A stretch of DNA of 64,000 nucleotides, from the NCBI RefSeq assembly GCF_001584145.1, contig NZ_CP013232.1, forward strand, positions 1,984,001-2,048,000. Reading direction: 5' to 3'. Each line of letters opens with the position of its first letter. The first letter of the stretch is position 1. The notes under the pieces are model-generated. The model ran no database searches and was not told the DNA's origin. It saw nothing but the letters and a program-made list of their open reading frames with translations. Shown here one piece after another: positions 35,024-44,688 of the stretch. This DNA comes from Collimonas fungivorans. GTDB taxonomy: Bacteria; Pseudomonadota; Gammaproteobacteria; Burkholderiales; Burkholderiaceae_D. The translations under genes and the position numbers were made by a program.

Positions 35024-36012
35024 TCACCACCGAAGGCCGTGGCAACGCAGCCTCGCACATGAAAGACATGGGCGAGACTGTGCAAAGGCTGACATCTGCG
35101 CGCGACCAGCATGAGACTCTGGCAGAGATGGCGCAGCAGGCGGGTGCCCAGGACAAACAGGGGCAGCAAGCCGACATCGCGAAAATTCTTAAAGCCCAGA
35201 ATGATGCGGTGAAAGGCAATGGCACCGGCAGCGACAGCACTTTCCCTGAATTGTCGGAACCGCACCTGGTGCTGGCCAGCCCCGCCGGTATCGAGTCCAC
35301 CACCAGTGGTAGCACCCATATTGCCAGTGGCGACCATGCCGCCATCACAACGGGCAAGAGCCTGTCGATTGCCAGCGGCGACAGTTTGTTTGCGAGCGTT
35401 CGCCAGGCATTTAGATTGTTTGTACAGAAAGCAGGGATGAAGATGGTCGCAGCAGCTGGCGACGTCGACGTAACGGCTTTGAAAGATAGCATCAATCTGC
35501 TGGCCAAACTCAATATCACGCATACTGCAAACCGCGTCACGATTACGGCCAAGGAAGAAGTGTTGATCAACGGCGGCGGTAGCTACGTCAAATACAATGC
35601 TGCAGGCATCGAACACGGAACGAATGGCGCCTATGTTGCGCATGGCGCTACGCATAGTTTGCCTGGAGCGAAGAACCTGCCAGTGCCTTCCGTGGCTCTT
35701 CCCGTGGTGGAAATGGAGCAGGACGTAGCGCACAAGTACGTCCAGACATTCGACATCACCACCCTAGTTGATTACGCTCCCATGGCCGCAGTGTTGCAAG
35801 GCCAGCCTTACCGAATTTATTTGCCGGACGAGAGCCTGGTTCAGCAGGGTACAGTTTCCGAGACAACAGCTCAGGTCCGCACAGAAAATTCGACCAAGGT
35901 GCGCTGTGAGATCGGGGCCGGCGATTGGAAAGTGCATGAAAACGGCTACGACCACGACCAGATCGCCGACGGCGACATCAAGCAAAATGACCACAACCAA
36001 GGCATCGCGTAA
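34959..36012 (+). CDS. VgrG, C-terminal part (DUF2345 and extension)
   Basis: The continuation of vgrG in the shifted frame; a possible restart is GTG at 34996 (338 aa). It contains the DUF2345 beta-helix (LVLASPAGIESTTSGSTHIASG...TITAKEEVLINGGGSYVKY) followed by about 110 residues that may bind the effector encoded next. The TAA at the end shares its last A with the ATG of the muramidase effector. Whether an intact VgrG is made depends on the frameshift. Confidence 0.8.
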
Positions 36013-37436
36013 TGGCTAACCCTTCTTCCAATACCCCGACCGATGGCACTTCACCCGCAGGCGCCAATGCCGCGCAACCATCGCCACCAGCGGCAGCAGC
36101 TCCTGACCCTGTCGCACCTGTTGTACATAAGCCTGGCGACCCCGAGGTAGAAGCCACTTTCGTCTTCGTGGATGCGGTCAAACATGGCATTAAAGGGTTG
36201 ACTGTCAAGATAGAAGGAGGCGGTAAAAGCGAGACTGCCACGACCGGGGTCGATGGTACTGCTGTTACGTGGACCGATGCCAAGCGTGGTCAACCCATCA
36301 AAATTTATGTCAAGAAGAAAAGCGGCGATTTCGATCTCAAAGGCACCGTGACGCCCAAGCTGGATGTCAATAATTACACCATCCAGAGTCCGGAATATCA
36401 CCTCGAAGCAATCACTAAACTGGACGCTGAAGAACAGCTAGAAACGGACTTGCATATTCCCACCGTCAAGGACGGTGAAGTCATGACAGTGGAGCGATTG
36501 ACGGGGGAACTGGCGCCATTTATCGCATCCAAGCAAATGGTATCGGAAATAGGCAAGGTGCTGAAGGATACACCAACCAAGAAAAAGACTGTTACGGAAG
36601 ACCCGAAGACGCACAAGAAAAAAACAAAGATCGAGATCGAGCACCATTACAAGGCTGTAGAAACCGGTAAACCTCGTACGGTCGCGATGTATGTACTGGG
36701 ATCGCGTTTAAATTATCCAAAATCATTGGATGTGAGTGACGCAATGTACAAGTGGATGCAAAACGAGCTAAATCAGACGTTGATTTCCATGAAAGTCATC
36801 AAGGCCGGTGATCCGGGGATTGAGATTGCGGCAATTAAAGCAGTAACTACACAAGAGGCCGGTGGCAGCGGATTCGTCATAAATGGTTTACCAAAAATTC
36901 TTTTTGAGAGGCATATTTTTTACGATCTGACTGCTCCACCAGCGCCAGCGAAAGGAAAGAAACCGCAGCCGCATCCTTACGCAAAATTTCCCGATATTTG
37001 CAATCCCGATCAAGGTGGATATGACAACGGACTTGGCAAAGAGGTATTCGGAGAGGTCGAGTTTGAGAAAAAACTAAGCTATGAAGATAGGCACGAACTC
37101 TTTCAATACGAACGGTTTGTCAAAGCAGCGCTATTGGACAAAGATGCTGCAATACGCGCATGTTCGTGGGGAGCGTTTCAAGTAATTGCAAAGCCTTACG
37201 CAGAATTCGGATACTCAAGTCCATCTGAAATTGCAAATACTTGTATGGAATCAATAGACGGGCATTGCCGCTTGTTCATTGCATTTTTAAAGTCCAAAGA
37301 TAAAAAATCAGCAATTGCGTCCTTGTACAACAAAAACTGGGAAGATTTTACAACAAAGTACAATGGCGGAGGCTGGAGAACCACTAATCCGGATTACGCT
37401 TCCAATATGAAAAGAAATTATGAAAATTTTAAATAA
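36012..37436 (+). CDS. Type VI effector with N-acetylmuramidase domain (DUF3380)
   Basis: 474 aa. A Pro/Ala-rich N-terminus (1-45) and a beta-rich carrier region precede a muramidase domain (about 250-474) with Glu282 in TTQEAGGSGF, PKILFERHIF, FPDICN, YERFVKAALLDKDAAIRACSWGAFQVI and a late Asn-rich repeat. This is the peptidoglycan muramidase family found in phage endolysins and type VI effectors. No signal peptide, consistent with delivery by VgrG, whose gene overlaps by one base. The downstream gene overlaps by 17 bases and encodes a periplasmic protein, the expected immunity partner. Confidence 0.85.
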   Translation: MANPSSNTPTDGTSPAGANAAQPSPPAAAAPDPVAPVVHKPGDPEVEATFVFVDAVKHGIKGLTVKIEGGGKSETATTGVDGTAVTWTDAKRGQPIKIYVKKKSGDFDLKGTVTPKLDVNNYTIQSPEYHLEAITKLDAEEQLETDLHIPTVKDGEVMTVERLTGELAPFIASKQMVSEIGKVLKDTPTKKKTVTEDPKTHKKKTKIEIEHHYKAVETGKPRTVAMYVLGSRLNYPKSLDVSDAMYKWMQNELNQTLISMKVIKAGDPGIEIAAIKAVTTQEAGGSGFVINGLPKILFERHIFYDLTAPPAPAKGKKPQPHPYAKFPDICNPDQGGYDNGLGKEVFGEVEFEKKLSYEDRHELFQYERFVKAALLDKDAAIRACSWGAFQVIAKPYAEFGYSSPSEIANTCMESIDGHCRLFIAFLKSKDKKSAIASLYNKNWEDFTTKYNGGGWRTTNPDYASNMKRNYENFK

Positions 37437-38058
37437 ACTGGCTTTTTTTTTATGCCTATTTTGTTCCTTGAACTCACTTGCTGGGACGCTTTATAGTTTT
37501 GATAACGAGAATTTGATCGGGTTTGAGGATGGTGGGAAAATCATTGGTTCTTATTTGAGCGAAGACCATGCAGATGGTCATTTGCTTGAGTGCAAATTCA
37601 ATTTTAAGACAATAAATTCAAACACAAAAAAAGAGAAAAATAAAATAACGGCATGGGAGAAAAATAAATACTTCCAAGCTAAAGCCAATGGCTATCTTTA
37701 TATTGATGATGATGGCTGGAGAATTCAGATAAATTTTCCAAGTCAAGGGTGCAAAGGCTTTCCACGATCGGTATTTTCGTCAATCAAAATGGAGGCCGAA
37801 ACAGCCGCCATCTCGGGGAAGAAAAATGCCTTGGGGATTTTTGTTTTAAACAAAAATACGAACTACTACAGCAAAAGTGTTGATGGTTTTCATCCTATAC
37901 AAACCAAAGGCGATAATTTGGCAAAAGATGATCTAGTGTCCGCCATCGAAAAGCAAGGTGACTTCACGTATATCGAGCACTATTCATGGACGTCCCGCGC
38001 AATAAAATCGTCTGGATGGATTAAGTCGATTGACCTCGGGGATTCTATTTCTCAATAG
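37420..38058 (+). CDS. Putative periplasmic immunity protein for the muramidase effector
   Basis: 212 aa with a signal peptide (about 1-22, LAFFLCLFCSLNSLAG). Not a recognised family. Its start lies inside the end of the effector gene and its composition is AT-rich, typical of immunity genes. By context it should bind and block the muramidase in the periplasm. Confidence 0.65.
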   Translation: MKILNKLAFFLCLFCSLNSLAGTLYSFDNENLIGFEDGGKIIGSYLSEDHADGHLLECKFNFKTINSNTKKEKNKITAWEKNKYFQAKANGYLYIDDDGWRIQINFPSQGCKGFPRSVFSSIKMEAETAAISGKKNALGIFVLNKNTNYYSKSVDGFHPIQTKGDNLAKDDLVSAIEKQGDFTYIEHYSWTSRAIKSSGWIKSIDLGDSISQ

Positions 38059-38182
38059 TGATGGCGTGATCAAGATTGCTGATACCTTCAACATTGGGGA
38101 ACTTAGGTTACTTGCTGTTGAAGAATCGATGACTGACCTACTTCCTCGTACCTTCGTTCGTTATGACTGCTGGGGTATTCAA

Positions 38183-38629
38183 ATGAAGATTGGGATTTGT
38201 TTATTGGCTATCATTACGTTCAGCTGTGGCATGGCCAGAGCAGAGGTTCAATCAGAAACAGCCTGTTATGTGTATGTGCCACGCGATAGTTCCAGCAAGC
38301 CCATCAAATTTGCGTTGCGGACATATGTCGACAAAGACCTGAAAAAAGAGGTTGGTGCTTTCGTTCAATACAATGCTTCAAAAGAAACCATTCCTCTCGT
38401 ATTTACAAAGTACGTCAGTACCGACACGGACTCTCCTGATTTAGGTAATTACGAAATTTCCAGGGTTGAAATCGTCGATAAAAAAATAGCAGGCGAGTAT
38501 GTCTTTATTCAGTCGGGTGCTGGTAATACTCAAGGAAAATACGTGGTGTATACGAAAGCTAAAACAGGAAAACGTATAACATTCATGTACACGGGTGATA
38601 ATGATGCCGACTGCAAAATCGTGAACTGA
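38183..38629 (+). CDS. Small secreted protein, possible second immunity factor
   Basis: 148 aa with a signal peptide (about 1-20, LLAIITFSCGMARA). The frame is open upstream, but the ATG at 38183 is chosen because it begins the signal sequence. Two Cys residues (near the mature N-terminus and near the C-terminus) could form a disulphide. The family is not recognised. It follows the immunity candidate by 125 bp on the same strand. Confidence 0.6.
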   Translation: MKIGICLLAIITFSCGMARAEVQSETACYVYVPRDSSSKPIKFALRTYVDKDLKKEVGAFVQYNASKETIPLVFTKYVSTDTDSPDLGNYEISRVEIVDKKIAGEYVFIQSGAGNTQGKYVVYTKAKTGKRITFMYTGDNDADCKIVN

Positions 38630-38802
38630 GTGTCCAGATCAAGAATTCGTTTTGAGCGGTTTGCGCAATTTGACGATTGAATGACATGCTGCCTATCCGG
38701 CAGCATTGACACCCAAGTTACAGCTTGCGGTGGATGAAAACAAGAATGACAGACCCTCGTGACCTGCACCGGGATTTTCAAGATGTCCTAAGCTTGTAAT
38801 TC

Positions 38803-38828
38803 CAGGGTAGGCAGGTCTGCCCACCCTA
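38803..38828. repeat. REP-like palindrome
   Basis: AGGGTAGGCAG and CTGCCCACCCT form an imperfect hairpin related to the larger repeat at 6704-6797. It lies just after the sugar-binding protein gene on the minus strand and may end its transcript. Confidence 0.5.
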
Positions 38829-38834
38829 TGAGAA

Positions 38835-40172
38835 TTACTTGATATAACGTCCTTGACGCATCACCCGTTCAGCTTGCGCCTGCGATGTCTGCAAGGCAGC
38901 GTCGACTGTCGACTTGCCTGCCAGTGCGCCGGCAATCGCCTGGCCGACTACCGTGCCCAGCGACTGGAACTCGGGAATCGTCACGAACTGGATGCCGGTG
39001 TAAGGCACTTTCTGCAAGGTGGCGTCCTTGGTGTCCGCCGACTGGATCGCGTTCAGCACGAAGTCGGAGTAGGGCGCAGCCTTTTTATACTCAGGCGAGG
39101 CGTAGGTCGACATGCGGGTGCCTGGCGGCACCAGGCCCCAGCCCTTTTCCTTGGCGACCAGTTGCACATATTCCTTGGAAGTCGCCCAGGCTGCGAATTT
39201 CTTGGCGGCGTCCTGCGATTTCGACGATTTCGGAATCGCCAGCGACCAGATCCACAACCAATGCGAACCCTTAGGCGTGACCGCCACCGGCGACGGCGCG
39301 AACGCTACTTTGCCGACTACCTTCGATTCCTTGCTGCTGTAGACCATGCCGGCAGCCACCGTGGCGTCGATCCACATGCCGCATTTGCCGCTGGAGAATA
39401 GCACCAGGCTTTCGTTGAAGCCGTTCGAGGTGGCGCCTTGCGGGCCGTACTTGCGCAGCAGGTCGACATAGGCTGCGATGGCGTTTTTCCATTCCGGCGC
39501 ATTGAGCTGCGGCTGCCATTTTTCATCGAACCAGCGGCCGCCGAAAGTATTCACCATGGTGCCAATCAATCCCATGTTTTCCCCCCAGCCAGCGCGGCCG
39601 CGCAGGCAGATGCCGGCGATGCCATTTTTTTTGTCGTCGAGTTTTTCAGCGAAACGGGCGATGTCCGCGTAGGTCGGATGCTCTGGCATCGTCAAGCCTT
39701 TTTCCGTAAACAGATCCTTGCGGTAGTAGGTCATCGAGCTTTCGGCGTAGAACGGCAGCGCGTACAGCTTGCCGCCTTCGGTCAGGCCTTCGCGTACGGT
39801 CTTGATCAGGTCGGCTTCGTCGTAGTTGGCCGGCAAGCCTTCCATCGGCGCCAGCCAGCCTTTCTTGGCCCAGATCGGCGCTTCATATGCGCCGATGGTC
39901 ATCAGGTCGAACTGGCCGCTGCCGGTGGCGATGTCGGTGGTGACGCGCTGACGCAGGATGTTTTCTTCCAGGACTACCCAGCGCAGCTTGATGTCGGGGT
40001 TGGCGGTTTCGAAATTCGAGGAGAGTTTTTGCAGTTCGATCATGTCCGGATTATTGATCGTTGCGATGTTCACGGTAACCGGGGCGGCCCAGGCGCTGCT
40101 GCAGAGCACTGCCATGGAAAGCGGGGCCAGGATTGCTGCCAATGAACTGCTGCCGATGCTGCGACGTTTCAT
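38835..40172 (-). CDS. ABC sugar/polyol substrate-binding protein
   Basis: 445 aa with a signal peptide ending SSAWAAP. Family 1 solute-binding protein resembling mannitol/sorbitol-binding SmoE/MtlE (TVNIATINNPDMIELQKLSSNFE...VTTDIATGSGQFDLMTIGAYEAP). Start ATG 40172 follows GGAG. No permease or ATPase gene lies next to it in this window, so the operon is either broken or the protein serves a transporter encoded elsewhere. Confidence 0.87.
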   Translation of the reverse strand: MKRRSIGSSSLAAILAPLSMAVLCSSAWAAPVTVNIATINNPDMIELQKLSSNFETANPDIKLRWVVLEENILRQRVTTDIATGSGQFDLMTIGAYEAPIWAKKGWLAPMEGLPANYDEADLIKTVREGLTEGGKLYALPFYAESSMTYYRKDLFTEKGLTMPEHPTYADIARFAEKLDDKKNGIAGICLRGRAGWGENMGLIGTMVNTFGGRWFDEKWQPQLNAPEWKNAIAAYVDLLRKYGPQGATSNGFNESLVLFSSGKCGMWIDATVAAGMVYSSKESKVVGKVAFAPSPVAVTPKGSHWLWIWSLAIPKSSKSQDAAKKFAAWATSKEYVQLVAKEKGWGLVPPGTRMSTYASPEYKKAAPYSDFVLNAIQSADTKDATLQKVPYTGIQFVTIPEFQSLGTVVGQAIAGALAGKSTVDAALQTSQAQAERVMRQGRYIK

Positions 40173-41270
40173 GTTTGTCTCCGTGGTTGAAATCATCGAT
40201 TAGCCGTGCCGACTTGTGCGGCTTCGCTATGTTATTTTCTGCAGTATCCGGCGTATTCCCGGCGCCCTGCCATACAGCTACGATGAAAAGGCGAGCTTAT
40301 ATCGGCGGTTTTTTATGATCTCTGGCTGGATAGATTCCGATTTTTCCCATTGAACATTCCGATGCGCTTTTCGAATTTGAATTTTCTACGCATGACGAAT
40401 CAATTCTTTTAAGGCAGGAATCTGAATCCGTTTAGCGGCCGAGAATTATCTTATCGGCCAATGCATGCCTCGTCTATTTCCACAATGCCGGTTCCCGCAT
40501 TTAACTTAAATATGACACCACATGACATTTGTTGTGTGTTGCATCAGCCACACACCGCGCATTTCGTCACGGAACAACAGGCATAGGGGTGCCAGCCAGC
40601 TGCCTGAATTTCCGGCCTCATCTCTAAATGCATTCTCAAAAATATTGGCTGCAATAGTGCTCGCGATGACGGCACCAGGCAAAAAAACATGAAGGTTTTC
40701 CGGCGGCGTGGAAATAAAGCGATGCCAACGCATCGTGGCACGCGGTTTGGCGCTGGCTAAATACAAAAAACCGATCGTCACTGACGCGTCATTCAATGTC
40801 ACTTGGTGACAACCAAAGTCAATTGAGCCAATCCGCATAAATTTTTCTGAAAATGTGGCCCTGTTTTTTCTTCCAATTGGCATAGCTAATAGAAGTGCAG
40901 TAACGATCTGTCAGATGGCTCTTTGAATCACCGTTCGGAATTTTGCGCCATTACTCGCGATGGAAATGAAATGCGTTCAGAACGATTTTCTTTTTTTGTT
41001 AACCCAGTTACCTCAACCGGATTTTGTTTTTTTGGGCGGCATCGCTAGCGATGGTTTTTGATGCCGGGCATCGCAGATGTATGAAAAACGGAGGCAGGAA
41101 ATTTGATGCGAGTTGGGGTGGTTTTCTGCGCGATAGCGCGCAGCGCAAGGCGACGCCTTTCCTGCCCGGCCCGGCAAGATATGCCCAAAGCTTGCCGCGA
41201 GCGGGAAATAAGCGATGAGCAGAGGTGCGAAAACAATCCCTGTCGTTGGGCAAGCAGCCATTACTAGCCT
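40173..41270. other. Long gap without a firm gene
   Basis: About 1.1 kb between the binding-protein gene and the AraC gene. A 125-codon minus-strand frame (40506-40883) is the only sizeable one; its product has no recognised features, so it is not called. Upstream regulation of the binding protein lies at the left end. No repeat or RNA was recognised. Confidence 0.4.
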
Positions 41271-42314
41271 ATGCAGAAATTTCCCCAGCCGGATGTAATA
41301 AAAGGATTCGCGCCAAGCGGGTTGGTGCGCTTGCTGTTTGAATATCTGAAGAAACAGGATATAGACCCTGTTGCCCTCCTTGGCATCCCCGCCCCTGAGC
41401 CATTCGATCGCGGCCTGCGGCGCTATCCGATGCAACAGTGGCGGGCGATGCTGCAGCTTGCTTCCGACCGATTGAATGATCCTCTTTTGGGCCTGCGGCT
41501 AGGCGGCAATATCACGGCTACTCATTTGGGAGTAATGGGATATATCTTTTCATCCTGCCGATACTTGGCTAATGCCCTGATAAGGTTGAAAGATTATCAT
41601 CGTTTAGTATATGAAACCAGCAAGCTTCATATTGGTGTTCAAGGTTCTGATCTGACTCTTACCTGGGAAGCGGAGCCTGGTTATTATCATGGACCGCTTG
41701 TGGACGAATGTGCGATTGCAAGCTTCGTACAGTTTGTCAGGAATATTTCAAGCAAGCCTATCTCACCGTCACAGGTCTGTTTTATTAACAAGACGCCGCC
41801 GGATATCCAGCCTTATATCGATTTTTTTGGCTGTCCTGTGTTATTCGAGCAGCCAGTGAATTCGATACGCGCCAGCTTATGGCATCTGGCTACAAGAATA
41901 CATCAGCCGGACGAAATGTTGCTGCAAATGCTTGAGCAGCTAGCCGATGCGATGTTATTGGAGCTGCCTCAAACCAATAATATCGAACAACTTGTCCGGC
42001 AATCCATTGTCCGGTTGATTCACGATGGAAGACCTGAGTTGGAACAGGTAGCTCACGAACTGAATATGACTGCACGCACTCTTCGGCGCCGCCTGGACGA
42101 AGAGGGATTAAATTATCGGGCATTGCTTGAAAATATACGCAAGCATCTAGCTGAACATTATTTATCGGATCCTCGCCTGCGGCTGAGCGAAATTGCGCAA
42201 TTACTTGGCTATTCCGAGCAAAGTACTTTCAACCGAGCGTTCCGACGCTGGACCGGACAGACTCCTCATGAACGGCAGCAGCAACTTTTACACGGGCATC
42301 GAAAGGAAAGGTAA
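41271..42314 (+). CDS. AraC-family transcriptional regulator
   Basis: 347 aa. An N-terminal ligand-binding region of the OruR/ArgR-like Arabinose_bd type (about 25-210, GVMGYIFSSCRYLANALIRLKDYHRLV) precedes a C-terminal double HTH (LEQVAHELNMTARTLRRRL and LSEIAQLLGYSEQSTFNRAFRRWTGQTP). No neighbour is an obvious target. Confidence 0.88.
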   Translation: MQKFPQPDVIKGFAPSGLVRLLFEYLKKQDIDPVALLGIPAPEPFDRGLRRYPMQQWRAMLQLASDRLNDPLLGLRLGGNITATHLGVMGYIFSSCRYLANALIRLKDYHRLVYETSKLHIGVQGSDLTLTWEAEPGYYHGPLVDECAIASFVQFVRNISSKPISPSQVCFINKTPPDIQPYIDFFGCPVLFEQPVNSIRASLWHLATRIHQPDEMLLQMLEQLADAMLLELPQTNNIEQLVRQSIVRLIHDGRPELEQVAHELNMTARTLRRRLDEEGLNYRALLENIRKHLAEHYLSDPRLRLSEIAQLLGYSEQSTFNRAFRRWTGQTPHERQQQLLHGHRKER

Positions 42315-42649
42315 ATGCACAACAGAATGTTATTATTGTTATGTCCAATCCTTGCAAATCCCGGCATCACCACAGCGACCTGTTCTCGTTAAGAGACGCC
42401 ATTGTTTTTCATCATTGTGCGGCTTGATTTTTATTGATATTAAGTAATAAGATTTCATTAAAAGATATCGTCGTTTAGCACTGATCTACGCTGTTTTATC
42501 GGACACATGGGGACCGTCGCTTTTGAGTATTCAAGGGCATAGATGGGTTCAAAGGATTCCGTAAAAACAGCTGCGGGGTCAAATCTGCCAATCATTTGTC
42601 CATTCGAAGTTACTCATCACATCACATCGCAGAGAAAGGCAAAGCAATC
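42315..42649. other. Gap without a gene
   Basis: About 335 bp. No convincing coding frame, hairpin or repeat is seen. Confidence 0.35.
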
Positions 42650-43095
42650 ATGGCTACCAACACAGTTCGTTTTCACCGTGTGCTCCGGGCGCCTCCGGAG
42701 AGAATCTACCGAGCGTTTCTTGACGCCGACGCGATGGCTAAATGGCTGCCGCCGCATGGCTTCACGGGCAAGGTCCATCATATTGATGCCAAAGTCGGCG
42801 GCACTTATAAAATGTCGTTTACGAACTTCTCCACGAAAAATAGCCAATCCTTTGGCGGAGAGTATCTCGAGCTGATACCCAACGAAAAAATCCGGCACAC
42901 GGACAAATTCGACGACCCTAATTTGCCGGGGAAATGCAGACGACGATTTCTTTACGGAAGGTCTTTTGCGGCACTGAAGTGAATATCGTGCAAGAGGGCA
43001 TACCGGAAGTGATTCCGGCTGAGGCTTGTTATCTCGGGTGGCAGGAGTCGCTCACTCTTCTCGCGCAATTGGTTGAGGCTGAGATTCCAGAGTAA
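42650..43095 (+). pseudogene. SRPBCC/AHSA1-family protein, frameshifted
   Basis: The first 93 or so codons read an SRPBCC protein (TVRFHRVLRAPPERIYRAFLDADAMAKWLPPHGF). After NLPG at a GGGG run (42928-42931) the frame runs into unrelated sequence and stops at 42982. Adding one G restores the family sequence EMQTTISLRKVFCGTEVNI...GWQESLTLLAQLVEAEIPE to a stop at 43093-43095. A one-base loss, by mutation or read error, is the simplest explanation. Confidence 0.8.
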
Positions 43096-43164
43096 TCATT
43101 TGGCGAGCCGATGCCTGGGCGCGGCGGATGCCATGTTCCTCCGGCATTGGCGCCGCCGGCTTTT

Positions 43165-43617
43165 CTACAAAGTTCTGGCCCAATCCATGGCGCCATCGGC
43201 AAACTTGCGAAGCAGGCGAGACAAGTTGCGCACGTCTTCGGTTTCCCAGCCTGCAAGCAGGTCATGAATGATCTTCTGGCGTGCAGCATCCAGCGCCGCT
43301 GTCATGGTCCGCCCTTGATCCGTGATGATCGCTGCGCGAACCCGGCCGTCCTCGGGACTTGGGCAGCGGGCGACCAGTCCCAGCCCCTCCAGCTTTGTTA
43401 TCTGCCGGCTGACCGTACTGTGGTCCCGTCCGGCCAGTTCCGCCAGTTCAACGATGCCAATCGGCCCTAGCCGGTCGATGCGGACAAGCAGTGGAAAAAG
43501 TGCGCGGTCGAGGTCGACTCCCGCGGCTTCAATAAGCGCGCTATCGGGTTGGGGGCGGTTCAGCACGCCCGCGAGGTCCAGCATAGCTTCGCGCAATTCG
43601 CGGATTTCTTTTTTCAT
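43165..43617 (-). CDS. MarR-family transcriptional regulator
   Basis: 150 aa. Winged helix GIVELAELAGRDHSTVSRQITKLEGLGLVARCPSPEDGRVRAAIITDQG with the basic wing. ATG 43617 follows AAGGAG. Divergent from an oxidoreductase gene, with a palindrome covering both promoters, so it probably represses both. Confidence 0.9.
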   Translation of the reverse strand: MKKEIRELREAMLDLAGVLNRPQPDSALIEAAGVDLDRALFPLLVRIDRLGPIGIVELAELAGRDHSTVSRQITKLEGLGLVARCPSPEDGRVRAAIITDQGRTMTAALDAARQKIIHDLLAGWETEDVRNLSRLLRKFADGAMDWARTL

Positions 43618-43647
43618 GAAACTCAACTCCTTACCGATTTTAATTAT

Positions 43648-43660
43648 GTGTATAATACAC
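43648..43660. promoter_or_regulatory. Candidate MarR operator over divergent promoters
   Basis: GTGTATAATACAC is an inverted repeat of 5+3+5 bases. It contains a TATAAT -10 on the plus strand and a TATTAT -10 on the minus strand (with TTGGGC 16 bases upstream), so a bound repressor would shut both genes. Confidence 0.55.
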
Positions 43661-43725
43661 GCATATTGGGGTTGCCCAATCCCGGATGACGCCGATACCC
43701 AGACACTTTACCAAGGAGAACGGAT

Positions 43726-44688
43726 ATGAAAGCAGCACTCGTTCAAGAGCCCGGCACAACGCCGGTTTACGCCGACTTCGCCGAGCCGGCCGTTACTGAA
43801 GGCACGGTGCGCATCGCGGTTACAGCGTCCGCTCTGAGCCATCTCACGAAAAACCGGGCATCGGGCAAGCACTATAGCTCCAGCGGGAAGTTTCCTCTTG
43901 TGCCCGGCGTCGACGGCACCGGCATTCGCGAAGACGGAACACGCGTCTATTTCGTGCTGCCGGAAGCGCCCTTTGGCGGCATGGCTGAGTACTGTGTTGT
44001 CAAGGAGACGCATTGTATTCCTTTGCCAGCGGCGCTGGACGATGTGACGGCAGCGGCAATCGCGATTCCGGGAATGTCGTCATGGGCCGCCTTGCTTGAA
44101 CGTGCCAAGCTGGTCAAGGGAGAAACCGTGCTGATCAATGGTGCGACAGGTGTCTCGGGTCGTCTTGCAGTGCAAATTGCAAAGCATCTGGGCGCCGGCA
44201 AAGTCATAGCTACCGGCCGCAATGCGGAAGCCCTGCAATCTCTGCGAGCGCTTGGTGCCGACGTGACGATCAGCCTTGCGCAAGACCAGGAGGCGCTCGA
44301 AAGCGAATTCCAAGCGCAGTTCCGCGATGGCATTGACGTCATTCTCGACTATCTGTGGGGGCAGAGCGCAGAGCTGCTGCTGGTGTCCGGCGCCAAGGCG
44401 GCGCCGGAGGCGGTCCCGGTCCGCTTTGTTCAGATTGGCGCGGTTAGCGGGCCAAACATTACGCTTCCAGGTGCGGCGCTTCGATCATCGTCCATCGAAC
44501 TCATGGGCAGTGGCTTGGGCAGCATTCCGATGCCGCGCATCTTCGATGCGATTGAGCAGCTGCTCAAGGCCACGATCCCGGGCGGCTTCAAGATCGCAAT
44601 CAGGCCGGTCCCGCTGTCCCAGGTAGCAGATCACTGGTTAGGCGATGAAAGCTCGGCCCGGACTGTATTTACGACTGGACTCCGGTAG
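43726..44688 (+). CDS. Zinc-independent MDR-type oxidoreductase (quinone oxidoreductase-like)
   Basis: A 320-aa medium-chain reductase. GroES-like N-terminal half (VPGVDGTG), Rossmann motif in LINGATGVSGRLAVQIAKHLGA, and no catalytic zinc cysteines. Likely NADPH-dependent reduction of quinones or enones. GGAGAA precedes the ATG. Divergent from the MarR gene; its last 20 bases overlap the converging methyltransferase gene. Confidence 0.87.
   Translation: MKAALVQEPGTTPVYADFAEPAVTEGTVRIAVTASALSHLTKNRASGKHYSSSGKFPLVPGVDGTGIREDGTRVYFVLPEAPFGGMAEYCVVKETHCIPLPAALDDVTAAAIAIPGMSSWAALLERAKLVKGETVLINGATGVSGRLAVQIAKHLGAGKVIATGRNAEALQSLRALGADVTISLAQDQEALESEFQAQFRDGIDVILDYLWGQSAELLLVSGAKAAPEAVPVRFVQIGAVSGPNITLPGAALRSSSIELMGSGLGSIPMPRIFDAIEQLLKATIPGGFKIAIRPVPLSQVADHWLGDESSARTVFTTGLR

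Noticed and set aside
40506-40883. 125-codon minus-strand frame in the 1.1-kb gap
   Set aside because: No recognisable domain, signal or good ribosome site; left uncalled.
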